NCBI GenBank assembly: GCA_963708455.1
Contig: CAVPSQ010000004.1
Span: 1,364,001-1,428,000, forward strand
Reading direction: 5' to 3'
Length of the DNA: 64,000 nucleotides
From: CAIMUS01 sp963708455
GTDB taxonomy: Bacteria > Pseudomonadota > Gammaproteobacteria > Competibacterales > Competibacteraceae
Under the pieces are notes generated by a model. That model saw only the letters and a program-made list of their open reading frames with translations. It searched no databases and was not told where the DNA came from. Below are positions 40,079-49,341 of the stretch, in pieces (position 1 is the first letter of the stretch; every line of letters starts with the position of its first letter). A program made the position numbers and the translations under genes.

Positions 40079-40169
40079 TCGTCGTCTGGGAGGCCGCCTA
40101 CGGCAAGTCGTAAGCCAGAATAAGGCTGAAGCTCGTTGCCGGCCTCTTAGCGAGACCGGGATTGAGATT

Positions 40170-40288
40170 CCTGGGAGCGCCGGCGTCCTCGCCGGCCAGG
40201 GCATGGACTGGACCACCCGTCCGCTCCAGGTAAACCCAGCCGTCGCTGCGGTCCTGTCGGAGCCGGCGGGGACGCCGGCGCTCCCAGG
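40170..40288. repeat. Long inverted-repeat hairpin element
   Basis: CCTGGGAGCGCCGGCGTCC followed by TCGCCGGC (40170-40196) pairs with the inverted copy at 40262-40288, with one mismatch over 27 bp, around a 65-base loop. This is a typical chromosomal intergenic repeat. The 319 bases between the thioesterase and hemF hold no gene that I can see. Confidence 0.6.
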
Positions 40289-40397
40289 CCGTTTCCGGCT
40301 GCTTGATTGGCCACGTAGTTCAAACCGGTCAGCGCTCTAGCCCTCCTCCTTAGCAGGAGAAGAGAGAACTGAACGATGACGAGTAGAGGTGGAGATA

Positions 40398-41336
40398 ATG
40401 AACCGACCGGATGTTCAGGCAGTGCGGGATTATCTATCCGCTTTGCAAGACCGGCTCTGTACGGCGCTGCAGAGCGAGGATGGCGGTGCGGTGTTTCAGC
40501 AGGATAGCTGGCAGCGTCCAATAGACGACGCCGCGCTGCACGGCGGCGGCCGCACCCGCGTGCTGAGCGAAGGCGCGCTGTTCGAGCAGGCCGGGATTAA
40601 TTTCTCCCATGTCCGGGGCAACCGTCTGCCTCCTTCCGCCACCGCCCAGCGCCCCGAACTGGCCGGCTGCGGTTTTCAGGCAACCGGCGTTTCCCTGGTG
40701 GTCCATCCGCGCAATCCGTATATCCCCACGGCCCACGCCAATGTCCGCTTTTTCATAGCGGAGCGCCCCGACGCCGCAGCGCTCTGGTGGTTCGGCGGCG
40801 GTTTCGACCTGACCCCCTACTACGGTTTCGAAGAGGACTGTATTCACTGGCATCGCACTGCCAAAGCAGCCTGCGAGCCGTTCGGCGCCGCGGTTTATCC
40901 CCGCTGCAAGCACGGCTGCGATGAGTATTTTTATATCCAACACCGGCAGGAGCCGCGCGGCATCGGCGGGCTGTTTTTCGACGATCTCAACGACTGGGGT
41001 TTCGAGTCTTGTTTTGCGTTTCTGCGCAGCGTGGGCGAGCATTTCCTGCCGGCCTATCTGCCCATCGTCCAGCGCCGCCGTCATTTGCCCTACGGCGAGC
41101 GGGAACGCGAATTTCAGTTATACCGGCGCGGCCGCTATGTAGAATTCAATCTAGTGTACGACCGGGGCACCCTGTTCGGGCTGCAATCCGGGGGTCGCAC
41201 CGAATCCATCCTGATGTCGCTGCCGCCGCGCGTAGCCTGGCGCTACGACTGGCATCCCGAACCCGGCACGCCCGAAGCGCGTCTGTACGAGCAGTTTCTG
41301 CGGGCGCGGGATTGGGCAGCGGAGACTGCGCTTTAA
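40398..41336 (+). CDS. hemF: Oxygen-dependent coproporphyrinogen III oxidase
   Basis: 312 residues with the family blocks RVLSEGALFEQAGINFSHV, HPRNPYIPTAHANVRFF, WWFGGGFDLTPYYGFEEDCI, RGIGGLFFDDLN, FQLYRRGRYVEFNLVYDRGT and GRTESILMSLPP. HemF converts coproporphyrinogen III to protoporphyrinogen IX with molecular oxygen, in the haem pathway. The ATG at 40398 follows GGTGGAG, which favours it over the GTG nine bases upstream. Confidence 0.96.
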   Translation: MNRPDVQAVRDYLSALQDRLCTALQSEDGGAVFQQDSWQRPIDDAALHGGGRTRVLSEGALFEQAGINFSHVRGNRLPPSATAQRPELAGCGFQATGVSLVVHPRNPYIPTAHANVRFFIAERPDAAALWWFGGGFDLTPYYGFEEDCIHWHRTAKAACEPFGAAVYPRCKHGCDEYFYIQHRQEPRGIGGLFFDDLNDWGFESCFAFLRSVGEHFLPAYLPIVQRRRHLPYGEREREFQLYRRGRYVEFNLVYDRGTLFGLQSGGRTESILMSLPPRVAWRYDWHPEPGTPEARLYEQFLRARDWAAETAL

Positions 41337-41494
41337 GCGTTATTCCACGCCTTGCTCCGGTCTGGAAAAATGTCATGAGCCTTTTTTCCTACTGCAAAAA
41401 TCACGCGGCACCTGACCGACGCCGCTCCGCGGCATCTGTCCGGCGCCGCGTGATCTGCCCACTGGCTTGAACTGGCTAGACTGGCCCGCTGTGC

Positions 41495-42400
41495 TCACGA
41501 CTGAACTCGGGCACAGCGGAAACCGAGGTAGTCGCGGCGGAGGCCGGGGCCGCGCTGGGAGCGGTAAGCAGCGCGCACGTTCCGCGCGTAGCCGCCCCAG
41601 GACCCGCCGCGGACGACACGGTCCGCGCCGGCTGAGCGGTCCTCCCAGGCGGAACCATCGGTCGGTGCACCCTGGTAGTTGTTGTGCCAGTGATCCTGAG
41701 TCCATTCCCAGACATTGCCCAGCATGTCGTACAGTCCCCAGGGATTGGCCCGCTTAAGTTTGACCGGACGTGTCCCAGCCCGTGTATGCGGGTATTGCTT
41801 CTCCCGCCAGCCGGAACTGTCGTAACCATTTTCCAGGTCGAAATCGACGCCGCTGTTGCCGCCATACCAGGCGATCGGGTCCAGCGCCGGAGCGTTGCAC
41901 TCACCCAGAATTTCCAGTTCGCCGGTGTAAATCGCCGTCTCGGTCCTGGCCCGGCAGGCGTATTCCCATTGCGCTTCGCTCGGCAGCGTTAGATTCAGCT
42001 CAGGAAACCGCGTATTGATCTGCTTGAGAAAGTCCTGCACTTGGTTCCAACTCACCTGCTCCACCGGCCGGGTCGGGCTTTTGAACTGACTCGGGTTGTC
42101 GCGCATCACCGCTGCCCACAACGCCTGGGTGCAGGGTGTATCGAACAGCCAGAAGCCCTGGGCCAGGGTCACCCGATGGCGGGGACCCTCATCGTCGTAG
42201 CGACCCGGTTCATTTTCCGACCCCATCTCGAACCGACCGGGTGGAATCCAGCGCAAGCGCTGAGTCACCTCCAGCACGGTGAATTCGACGAATACGCCAT
42301 AGCCATCCTGCCCCCAGCCGCTGGCCCAGTCCGGTGGACAGCCGTTCGCCAGGGGATGCCAGGCGGTGTTGATAGCGGCTGTTGCAAGTGTGTCGATCAT
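41495..42400 (-). CDS. FGE/C-type-lectin-like protein with DGR-type variable C-terminus
   Basis: 301 residues forming one FGE/SUMF1-type domain: RLRWIPPGRFEMGSENE, PVEQVSWNQVQDFLKQI, LPSEAQWEYACRART and WGLYDMLGNVWEWTQDHW. It ends GGSW, a 23-codon variable block (41528-41596), LGFRCARVQS. The domain is nearly identical to the second FGE domain of the large protein upstream, apart from the variable block. The start at 42400 is coupled to the XRE stop (TGAGGATG). After the stop the DNA still resembles the Ser/Pro-rich tail of the upstream gene, out of frame by a two-base deletion. Confidence 0.82.
   Translation of the reverse strand: MIDTLATAAINTAWHPLANGCPPDWASGWGQDGYGVFVEFTVLEVTQRLRWIPPGRFEMGSENEPGRYDDEGPRHRVTLAQGFWLFDTPCTQALWAAVMRDNPSQFKSPTRPVEQVSWNQVQDFLKQINTRFPELNLTLPSEAQWEYACRARTETAIYTGELEILGECNAPALDPIAWYGGNSGVDFDLENGYDSSGWREKQYPHTRAGTRPVKLKRANPWGLYDMLGNVWEWTQDHWHNNYQGAPTDGSAWEDRSAGADRVVRGGSWGGYARNVRAAYRSQRGPGLRRDYLGFRCARVQS
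41528..41596 (-). other. DGR-like variable repeat A
   Basis: 23 codons between GGSW and LGFRC. Compared with repeats B and C, 12 codons differ. Eleven of them are NNC in all three copies (for example GGC/GGC/CTC, GGC/AGC/CAC, TCC/CCC/GCC, GGC/ATC/GAC). The intervening codons are fixed (GCG CGG, GCT GCT TAC CGC, CCC). This is what adenine-directed mutagenesis of AAC codons in a template repeat would give. Confidence 0.75.
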
Positions 42401-42402
42401 CC

Positions 42403-42693
42403 TCAGGCAACTAACCTTAACTCTACTCGTTTGCCCGCTCGCACTGCCAACGTAATGAGCATATCCAGGCTGAACTTATCCCATTTGCCACGCACCAGAT
42501 CGGAAACCCGTGATTGCGAAATAGCCAGCCGCTGCGCCGCCTCCACTTGCGTCCAGCCCTGATCACGGATCAGCAAACGCAGTTCCGCCATTAACTCCGC
42601 CCGCAACGCCAACAGCGCGGCTTCATCCGGGGGAAAGCCGAGATCTAAAAAGACATTGCCGCACGACTCGGTTATCTCGATTGCAGTAGTCAT
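42403..42693 (-). CDS. XRE-family helix-turn-helix protein
   Basis: 96 residues. The helix-turn-helix is LLIRDQGWTQVEAAQRLAIS followed by QSRVSDLVRGKWDKFSLDMLI; the C-terminus (RAGKRVELRLVA) resembles HigA2-like antitoxins. No toxin gene is adjacent. It lies 9 bp after the large vWA-FGE gene and is coupled to the small FGE gene, so it may regulate this operon. Confidence 0.8.
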   Translation of the reverse strand: MTTAIEITESCGNVFLDLGFPPDEAALLALRAELMAELRLLIRDQGWTQVEAAQRLAISQSRVSDLVRGKWDKFSLDMLITLAVRAGKRVELRLVA

Positions 42694-42702
42694 CGTTTAC
42701 TC

Positions 42703-45700
42703 TCAATGGCCCGGTAGCGCTGTCGGGTAGTTGTCCGGTGCTGCGTGATCTGCCGGCTGACTTGGACTGGCTGGACTGACCGGCTGGCTGGAACTGGCTG
42801 GACTGGCTGACCTGCTTTGCTCACGACCCTGAACTCGGGCACAGCGGAAACCGAGGTTGCCGCGGCGGGGGATGGGGGCGAGGAGGGGGCGGTAAGCAGC
42901 GCGCACGTGCCGCGCGTCGCTGCCCCAGGACCCGCCGCAGATGACACGGCTCGCGCCGGCTAGAGGGCCTACAGGGTTGGTCACAGCGTCCTCTGTGTAA
43001 TCTCTCAGGCCATCCTGACACCATTCCCAGACATTGCCTAGCATATCGTACAGGCCCCAGGGATTAGCCTGCTTGAGTTTTACAGGTCGTGTACCTGCTC
43101 GTGTGTGCGGATATTGCTTTTCTTTCCAATCGGAACTGTCGTAACCATTTGGCAGATCGAACTCAACGCCACTATTGCCGCCATACCAGGCGATGGGATC
43201 GAGCGCCGGGGCGTTGTTCTCGCCCAGAATCGCTAACTCGCCGGTGTAGATGGCTGTCTCAGTCCCGGCCCGACAGGCGTATTCCCATTGCGCTTCGCTC
43301 GGCAACGTTAGATTCAGGTCAGGAAACCGCGTATTGATCTGCTTGAGAAAGTCCTGCACTTGGTCCCAACTGACCTGCTCCACCGGTCGGGTTGGACTCT
43401 TAAAGTTACTTGGGTTATCGCCCATTACCGCCTCCCACAGGGCCTGCGTACAGGGGGTGTCGAACAACCAATAGCCCTGGGTCAGGATTACCGGGTGTTG
43501 AGGATGTTCCCACTTGAACCAGTCGCGCTCGTTGTCATTCTTCGCCAGTTCGCTGGTTTCGCTCTCCGGCGACCCCATCCAGAACCCTCCTGGCGGAATC
43601 CAGCGCAGCCGCTGGATAACCGGTTCGCCCTGATTTAGCTCGATGGCGATCTCGCTCCACAATCCGAAGCGGTCGCGACCGATGGCGCTGGCCCATTGAG
43701 GCTTGGTGAGACTGCGGAAAGTCAGGCGTTCCCGGTCGGTGTGGATGAAAAAGGCGGGCGCCTGGGGCAGCGCGCAGCGGGCCGGAGACGGCGCTAGATC
43801 GAGACGCAACAGGACCGGTTCGGCGCGGGGCGCTCCGCCGGGCGGAACCTGCGTTGGCCGGCGCTCCGCTAGCCGGCCAAGCGCCGGTTCCGCCGGCTCC
43901 GCGCCTGGCTGGCCTGCTTGACTTGCCTGGCTCACCTGAACTCGGGCACAGCGGAAACCGAGGCCGTCGAGGCGGCGGTCGGGGCCGTACCGGGCGCGGT
44001 AAGCAGCACGCACGCGCCGCGCGTAGTGGAGCCAGGACCCGCCGCGGATGACACGGTCCGCGCCGGCTGAGCGGTCCTCCCAGGGAGAGCCATCGGTTGG
44101 CGCACCTTGGTAGTTGTTGTGCCAGTGGTCCTGACACCATTCCCAGACATTGCCGTGCATCTCGTACAAGCCCCACTGATTCGGCGGCAGGCTCGCCACC
44201 GGCACGGTTTGATTACTGCCGTAGTTCACCTGTTCACGGGTGATGTTGGGGCCAAAGCTGAACGGCGTGGTTGTGCCGGCGCGGCAGGCATATTCCCACT
44301 GGGCTTCAGTCGGCAGGCTCAGAGCGAGTCCGGGTAGGCGCTCGTTCAACTTTTGGAGAAAGTGCTGACAGTCGTTCCAGTTCACCTGTTCTACCGGCCG
44401 GTCGTCGCCCTTGAATTCACTTGGATTATTGCCCATCACTGCCTGCCACAGCGCCTGCGTGCAGGCGGTGTCGAACAGCCAGAAGCCTTGGCTGATGGTC
44501 ACTGGATGCTGCGGACCTTCGTCATCCCAGCGTCCCGACTCATCCGGCGGCGAGCCCATCAAGAACGTTCCCGGCTCGATCCAGCGCAGCCGCTGGGTGA
44601 CTTTATTGCTCTGCTCGTCCTTAATGCTGAAAGTCACCCAATGGCCATAGTCGTCCGTGCCCCAGTCGTCCGCCCAGGCGGGCGGCTGGTTGGAGCGCCA
44701 GAAGGCGTTGGGGTCGTCGGCTACTTCGATTTGGATCAGATGGTTGCGGGTTGTAAGATCCGCCAGGTGACTCCCGTCGGGGTGCGCTTCCGCAACGGCA
44801 AACTCCAACATCCCACCACGCTGGCTGACGGCGAGACGGCTGACCGGCTTGTCCGGGCGGCGAATCAATACTGGCTTGACAGGTGGGAACTGATAGCGCG
44901 GATCGTTCGGATGCAGGGCGTAGCTCAGGGATAAGAGATCGCTCCCCACCTGTCCATCGGTCCATAGCAGATCGGCGCGGCGCTTAACGCGGCTAAACCA
45001 CGCCACGTCGTTGCCGGTCATCCCCTCACCGCCATCACCGCCGCTTTGTGCAAATTCGGCGAAGTAAGCGCGGGCGTTAGGCAAATCCTGAGCGACTTTA
45101 GGATCAGCCTGGGCGGTGGACGGCAGATTCAGCAACTCCTCGAACCAGATTTCTTCCGGCAGATAACCACGCCAGGCGCGCAGCAACTCCGCAAAGCGGG
45201 CCTGAAATTCAGACTCGACCCGCGCCACGAACTCGGCCCGTAACGGCTTGGCCCGCTCTGGATTCAGGGTGGCGCCGGCGGCGGAGCGGCTGACCAAGTC
45301 CGGGTGCTGCCAGACATCGGCTTCCGTGCCGGCGTCGGCTTGATCCGGCGGCAACAGCAGGCGCGCCGCGCGCAGCAGACCGGGTTCAAGGCGCACCGCC
45401 GGCGACACCAGCCGCAGCAGCCGCTCGGCCCGCGTCGCCAGGGTATCCGTCGGGTCTTGCGGACGCGGGCGCTCCCAGGGAACCAATTGCCAAACGCAGG
45501 CAAGCCGGAGCGGGCAGCGCTCTAGCGGCGCCGGAATCAACGCCACCGGCGTGCAGCCGCCGGCGCGCAGATCACGACCGAAGCGCAGCCAGTACTCAAC
45601 CAAGTCGGCCCGAACGCTGGCCAGACAACCGAGGTCGCCGAGCACCAGAACGATGCTTTCCGGCGGTGGCGTAGCGTTCCAGGCGCCGCCTTCCAGCCGG

Positions 45701-46371
45701 CGCGGGACGCGCATGCCGTCACGAACGATGCTGCGCTCCAGCGCATGGGCCGGCAGCAGCCGTTGCAGCGCCACGCGGACTAGATACTGGTCCCAGCGAT
45801 ACGGGATCAGTCGGCTGCTGCGGTCTTCGATCAGGTAAATGGTCGGTCCCCAGCGGCGGCGCCGTTCCCGCGGCAGATCGGTGAGAAAACGGCCCTGGCT
45901 GAGCCGCCGCACGGTCAACTCCAGATCCACAGCCCGGCTTTGCTGCGGCAGGCATAACAGCCGGCGCAGCTTCGGCTCCAACTCGCGCCAAGCGGCCAGT
46001 GGCGGCGCCGGCGGTGGGTCCGTGGGACGATCCTGCCAGCCTTGGTAGCGAGCGCTCGGCGACGGAGGAGCGGGTTCATCTTCTGCAAGCGGCGCGTACG
46101 CTACCGGTCGCCAGAAAAGCGTCGGCGCGAGCGGCTGATCGGCCTTTTCTTCAACCGACGTTGGTAGCGAAACGGGCTTAATCTGTACCAGCCCTGTTTC
46201 ATCTTCGGGCTGTCGGTCGGGCGCCGGCGGCCGCTGGTCGAAGCCGACCAGTTCGGCCACCGCGTGGGCCAGAGCCGCATCGCCGTCGGCCAGAGCTGCC
46301 GCCAGATCGGCGCGGCCGCACACGCCCTGCGGTTTAATCGGTGTCTTGTTCGGGGACTTGCTGGAAGGCAT
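42703..46371 (-). CDS. vWA-like protein with two FGE/C-type-lectin-like domains and two DGR-type variable repeats
   Basis: 1222 residues. Residues about 150-310 look like a divergent vWA domain: IYLIEDRSSRLIPYRWDQYL at the MIDAS position, SIVLVLGDLGCLASVRADLV and CTPVALIPAPLERCPLR. Two FGE domains follow: one with RLRWIEPGTFLMGSPPDE, LPTEAQWEYACRAGTTTPF and GLYEMHGNVWEWCQDHW, another with RLRWIPPGGFWMGSPESE and LPSEAQWEYACRAGTETA. Each ends GGSW-variable block-LGFRCARVQ. The C-terminal tail is Ser/Pro/Gln-rich low complexity. The start overlaps the 3' end of the MoxR gene by 38 bp. In MoxR-vWA conflict systems such proteins are taken as diversified recognition or effector subunits; that role is inference here. 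Confidence 0.8.
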   Translation of the reverse strand: MPSSKSPNKTPIKPQGVCGRADLAAALADGDAALAHAVAELVGFDQRPPAPDRQPEDETGLVQIKPVSLPTSVEEKADQPLAPTLFWRPVAYAPLAEDEPAPPSPSARYQGWQDRPTDPPPAPPLAAWRELEPKLRRLLCLPQQSRAVDLELTVRRLSQGRFLTDLPRERRRRWGPTIYLIEDRSSRLIPYRWDQYLVRVALQRLLPAHALERSIVRDGMRVPRRLEGGAWNATPPPESIVLVLGDLGCLASVRADLVEYWLRFGRDLRAGGCTPVALIPAPLERCPLRLACVWQLVPWERPRPQDPTDTLATRAERLLRLVSPAVRLEPGLLRAARLLLPPDQADAGTEADVWQHPDLVSRSAAGATLNPERAKPLRAEFVARVESEFQARFAELLRAWRGYLPEEIWFEELLNLPSTAQADPKVAQDLPNARAYFAEFAQSGGDGGEGMTGNDVAWFSRVKRRADLLWTDGQVGSDLLSLSYALHPNDPRYQFPPVKPVLIRRPDKPVSRLAVSQRGGMLEFAVAEAHPDGSHLADLTTRNHLIQIEVADDPNAFWRSNQPPAWADDWGTDDYGHWVTFSIKDEQSNKVTQRLRWIEPGTFLMGSPPDESGRWDDEGPQHPVTISQGFWLFDTACTQALWQAVMGNNPSEFKGDDRPVEQVNWNDCQHFLQKLNERLPGLALSLPTEAQWEYACRAGTTTPFSFGPNITREQVNYGSNQTVPVASLPPNQWGLYEMHGNVWEWCQDHWHNNYQGAPTDGSPWEDRSAGADRVIRGGSWLHYARRVRAAYRARYGPDRRLDGLGFRCARVQVSQASQAGQPGAEPAEPALGRLAERRPTQVPPGGAPRAEPVLLRLDLAPSPARCALPQAPAFFIHTDRERLTFRSLTKPQWASAIGRDRFGLWSEIAIELNQGEPVIQRLRWIPPGGFWMGSPESETSELAKNDNERDWFKWEHPQHPVILTQGYWLFDTPCTQALWEAVMGDNPSNFKSPTRPVEQVSWDQVQDFLKQINTRFPDLNLTLPSEAQWEYACRAGTETAIYTGELAILGENNAPALDPIAWYGGNSGVEFDLPNGYDSSDWKEKQYPHTRAGTRPVKLKQANPWGLYDMLGNVWEWCQDGLRDYTEDAVTNPVGPLAGASRVICGGSWGSDARHVRAAYRPLLAPIPRRGNLGFRCARVQGREQSRSASPASSSQPVSPASPSQPADHAAPDNYPTALPGH
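42856..42924 (-). other. DGR-like variable repeat B
   Basis: The 69-bp block ending the second FGE domain of the large protein, aligned without gaps to repeats A and C. Its residues (GSD.. H .. PLLA P IP .. GN) differ from the others at the 12 variable codons and at almost no other position; flanks on both sides are nearly identical across copies. Confidence 0.75.
43963..44031 (-). other. DGR-like variable repeat C
   Basis: The 69-bp block ending the first FGE domain of the large protein. Variable residues are LHY, R, ARYG, DR and LDG at the same codons as in A and B. One further silent difference is CGT for CGC in a fixed codon. Confidence 0.75.
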
Positions 46372-47386
46372 CGGGATGCTTCTTCAAGACAAACTCCGCC
46401 ACGGCGTCCAGCAGGGCTGTCTGGGCCGGTTCGCCGCGCACGCGGGTAATGACGGCGCGCACCAGATCCAGATATTCGGCCTGGCCGGGCAGCGGCAACC
46501 AATGGTTCTCGCGAGCTATCTCGCGGTCATCGATCAGCAGTTTCGCAGCGCGCCGCAGCACTTGGTCGGAGATCGGGCAGTCAGGGTGGTCGAAGTGGGC
46601 GCGACCGCGGGCAACCAGGCGCTCGGTAAGCCGCTGCGGATCGGAGGGCAGACGCAAATGCAGCACCAGGCAGCGGCGCACGAACGCATCCGGCAGGGCG
46701 CGTTCTTCGTTGGTGGTGATGACCACCAGTGGCACAACGCCTTTCGCCGTCACCGGTTCGGCCCGCCCCTGTGGGTAGAAGCAGCCGGCCCCCAGGGCCT
46801 CCAGCAGGCCGTTGGGTACGTCCGCCTCGGCCTTGTCGATTTCATCGATCAGCACCAGGCAGCCGTTGGCCGAGTCGCCGCCATCGGGTTGGGGTGGCGG
46901 CTGGGCGCCGACTGGCTTGGCCTGGAGCAACGCGCCGTCCCAGTCGAACGCCCACCACAGCGCCCGTGGATGCAGAAAGTGCTCGATGGCGAGTCGCGCC
47001 CGGACGCTCGATGCGGCGGCGTCATGCTGCTGTTCGGGCGGCAGGGTCGTCTGATCCGGCGACGCGGATGCTCGCCATAGGGCGCCCAGCAACTGCGCCT
47101 CAGCCAGGCGGGCCACGGCGTCGAAATGCCAGAGCAGGTCACGGGATTCGGTGCGCGCATCGACCGCTTGCGGGATGAAAGCGCGACCCAGCGCCTTGGC
47201 CGCGGCGCGGGCCAGTTGAGATTTGCCGATGCCGGGTTCGCCGCGCACCAGCAGCGGGCGGCGGGCAGCCAGCGCGGCGTTGACGGCACGAATCTGGCGC
47301 GGCTCGAACTGGTGCACCGCTTCCGGCATGTCGCCGGTGGCGGCCAGTTTCACAATGGCGTTGTCGGCGATTTCCAGAAATTTCAT
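46334..47386 (-). CDS. MoxR-family AAA+ ATPase
   Basis: 350 residues. Walker A is GEPGIGKSQLARAAA, Walker B is CLVLIDEIDKAE, sensor 1 is VVITTNEERALPDAFVRRCL, all typical of MoxR ATPases. The N-terminal FEPRQIRAVNAALAARRPLLVRG matches the same family. MoxR proteins act as chaperone-like motors for vWA partners. It overlaps the protease gene by 4 bp (ATGA) and the vWA-FGE gene by 38 bp, indicating tight coupling. Confidence 0.9.
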   Translation of the reverse strand: MKFLEIADNAIVKLAATGDMPEAVHQFEPRQIRAVNAALAARRPLLVRGEPGIGKSQLARAAAKALGRAFIPQAVDARTESRDLLWHFDAVARLAEAQLLGALWRASASPDQTTLPPEQQHDAAASSVRARLAIEHFLHPRALWWAFDWDGALLQAKPVGAQPPPQPDGGDSANGCLVLIDEIDKAEADVPNGLLEALGAGCFYPQGRAEPVTAKGVVPLVVITTNEERALPDAFVRRCLVLHLRLPSDPQRLTERLVARGRAHFDHPDCPISDQVLRRAAKLLIDDREIARENHWLPLPGQAEYLDLVRAVITRVRGEPAQTALLDAVAEFVLKKHPDAFQQVPEQDTD

Positions 47387-48917
47387 CCATCAGCCTCCGG
47401 ATTTTGGTAGAGCAGCTTGCAAAGCCTGCGGTAGCGTTTGCGTTCCAGCGCCAGGTCTTCTCCGCCCGCCAGGCGCAGGAACGCAATGTATTTATAATCC
47501 TGCTTGAGCTGGGCGAGCGCCTTCTCTTGCTTATCCCTGACATCCGGATCAGCGCTTATCTCGGCAATGAAGTAGTAGGTCAAATGCTCATCTTCCGCCC
47601 AGTGGCGCAGTTCCTCCACGACGGCTTCTAAAACCTGGTCCAGCGGGTTCGAGTGCTGATCGCTTTGAATGAAGCGCACTTTCAGATAGTCCCGGAAGTC
47701 TTGCTCGAAGCGTCCGCAGTCACGCCCGAAGCTATCTATGAGATGCGTATGCCAATCAGTTGTGAACCGATTGTTACTGGGGTCCCGACCGCACTCGGGT
47801 GGTTCTGGCAGACTAAGCTCGCCATGAGGAAAATAATGCTCGGTCGGAGGCGGTCGCAGCCGCGCCTCGCGGCGGTCGGCTCCGGCCATGATGATCTCAG
47901 CCAGCGTGTGCAATCTGGTGGGCAGCGCAATGACAGGTTCGGCGGTGTCGCCCTTGCGTCGCCGCACGTCGGAGACCACGCCGGCGTCATAAATGGCCGG
48001 CAGAAGGGTCAGCATCAGATCCTTCACCACGCGGCCACCGTCCCGATCCTTGTTGTCGCGGCGCGCCTCCTGCACTGAGACCGCCCACGTTAAAAGTTGC
48101 TCCGGCGTCTGGACGAGCAACTTTTCGAACGACCTCCTCCATTTTACGCGGATTGATCTCAGCGCCCGACAACTCCAGGCATTTGGCGAAATCGCGCGTA
48201 ACTGCTTCACTTTTGTTCAGCAGGCGGGAAAGCCATTTGCGGGCGACTTTCAGGCGTTCGTTCTGGTCGTCCCAGTTCAGCGCCCTCTTGAAGCTATCGT
48301 CCTCGAGCAATTTCCAGGTTGCGATCGCATCCAGCCTTTTAGCATCGAAATTCGGCGGGACGCTTCGCACTACCCCCAGGATTTTACCGCCAACGAACAC
48401 CGGCATGCCGGAGGCGCCTTGCCAATCTTCGTCTGTCGCCGGCGGCGCCTCTTCAGTTAACTCGAAGAAGGCTTTCTGATCGTCTATCGTGCGGACCCTG
48501 CCATCGAAAGGTCTGGGTTCGCGAACATTGTCATATTTGGCGGCGCGCGGAAACCCTACGCTCATCCACTGCATGCTGTCACGTGGCTTCTCAGCGGAGA
48601 CGAAGCCCCAACCCCTGGCCTCGGGCGGCCGCTTGGAACAGCGAAGCAGCGCCGCATCCAACTCGCCCTGACCTTGCCAGAACAATGTCCTCGATCTCGA
48701 TCCAGCCCGAATTTTTGTAACTATCCCAGCGGATTTTGATGGGATAGCGCTCATCGCGGTAATTCGGCGGCTCAGGTTGCGGAACATGACGCGCTGTCAG
48801 GATAAGATTCTCGCCGACCGGATAGCCGGTAGCCAGTTGGCCGGATTGGCCGTCAAAATCTGTTCCTGCCTCGTCCGTGGTCGGCACGAACACGGCGACC
48901 AAGAGCGATTTATTCAT
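47383..48917 (-). CDS. Trypsin-like serine protease with an uncharacterised C-terminal region, two frameshifts
   Basis: Three frames make one coherent protein. The first (from the ATG at 48917) has LATGYPVGENLILTARHVPQ, the strand with the catalytic His. The second has the active-site Ser in DWQGASGMPVFVGGKILGVV. The third encodes a helical region and a C-terminal domain (FEQDFRDYLKVRFIQSD, AVVEELRHWAEDEHLTYYFI, YKYIAFLRLAGGEDLALERK). Breaks lie near 48674 and 48122-48140; single-base corrections join the frames. The total is about 510 residues. Proteases of this kind in MoxR-vWA systems are thought to be activated on infection. Its 3' end overlaps the MoxR start. Confidence 0.75.
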
Positions 48918-48943
48918 TGAACCTCCTCCTTATCAGCGACAGC

Positions 48944-49246
48944 TTAGTCCGGCAATTCGTCCCTATCGGAAATCTCAAGCGGCTTTTTATCCAGTCCTAT
49001 CGTCGGCCTCAGCTTAAGCTTCAGTTTCTGGGTCTTAGCTTCGGCGGCGTTAACCTTGGCGCTGGCGTCGTAGACCCAGAACTTGACGCCGCCGCCGCCG
49101 CCTGCCTCCCTGGTGGTGACGATCTGCAATTCGATTTCGATATCCTCGATCTGAAACTTCAGGTCCGAGCCTTTGCCCTCCTCCTGAGTCTGTAGTAAAT
49201 CTTTACGCAACTGCGCGAGCATCTCCGGCAATGGAATCTTATTCAT
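48944..49246 (-). CDS. Trypsin-co-occurring domain (trypco2-like) protein
   Basis: 100 residues: LPEMLAQLRKDLLQTQEEGK, LKFQIEDIEIELQIVTTREA, GGGGVKFWVYDASAK and KLKLKLRP. The beta-rich pattern with the GGGGVKFWV motif matches the trypco2 domain, named for its co-occurrence with trypsin-like proteases in conflict operons. It is the first gene of the leftward operon, 26 bp before the protease gene, and would probably regulate or present the protease. Confidence 0.75.
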   Translation of the reverse strand: MNKIPLPEMLAQLRKDLLQTQEEGKGSDLKFQIEDIEIELQIVTTREAGGGGGVKFWVYDASAKVNAAEAKTQKLKLKLRPTIGLDKKPLEISDRDELPD

Positions 49247-49341
49247 ACAACCCTCACGGTGTGGTCATCGATACAGGTAAAGTAATCATACTCTTTAAAA
49301 TTGTACTCAAGTTTAGCCCATCATCCCGGCGGAGATCCGCA

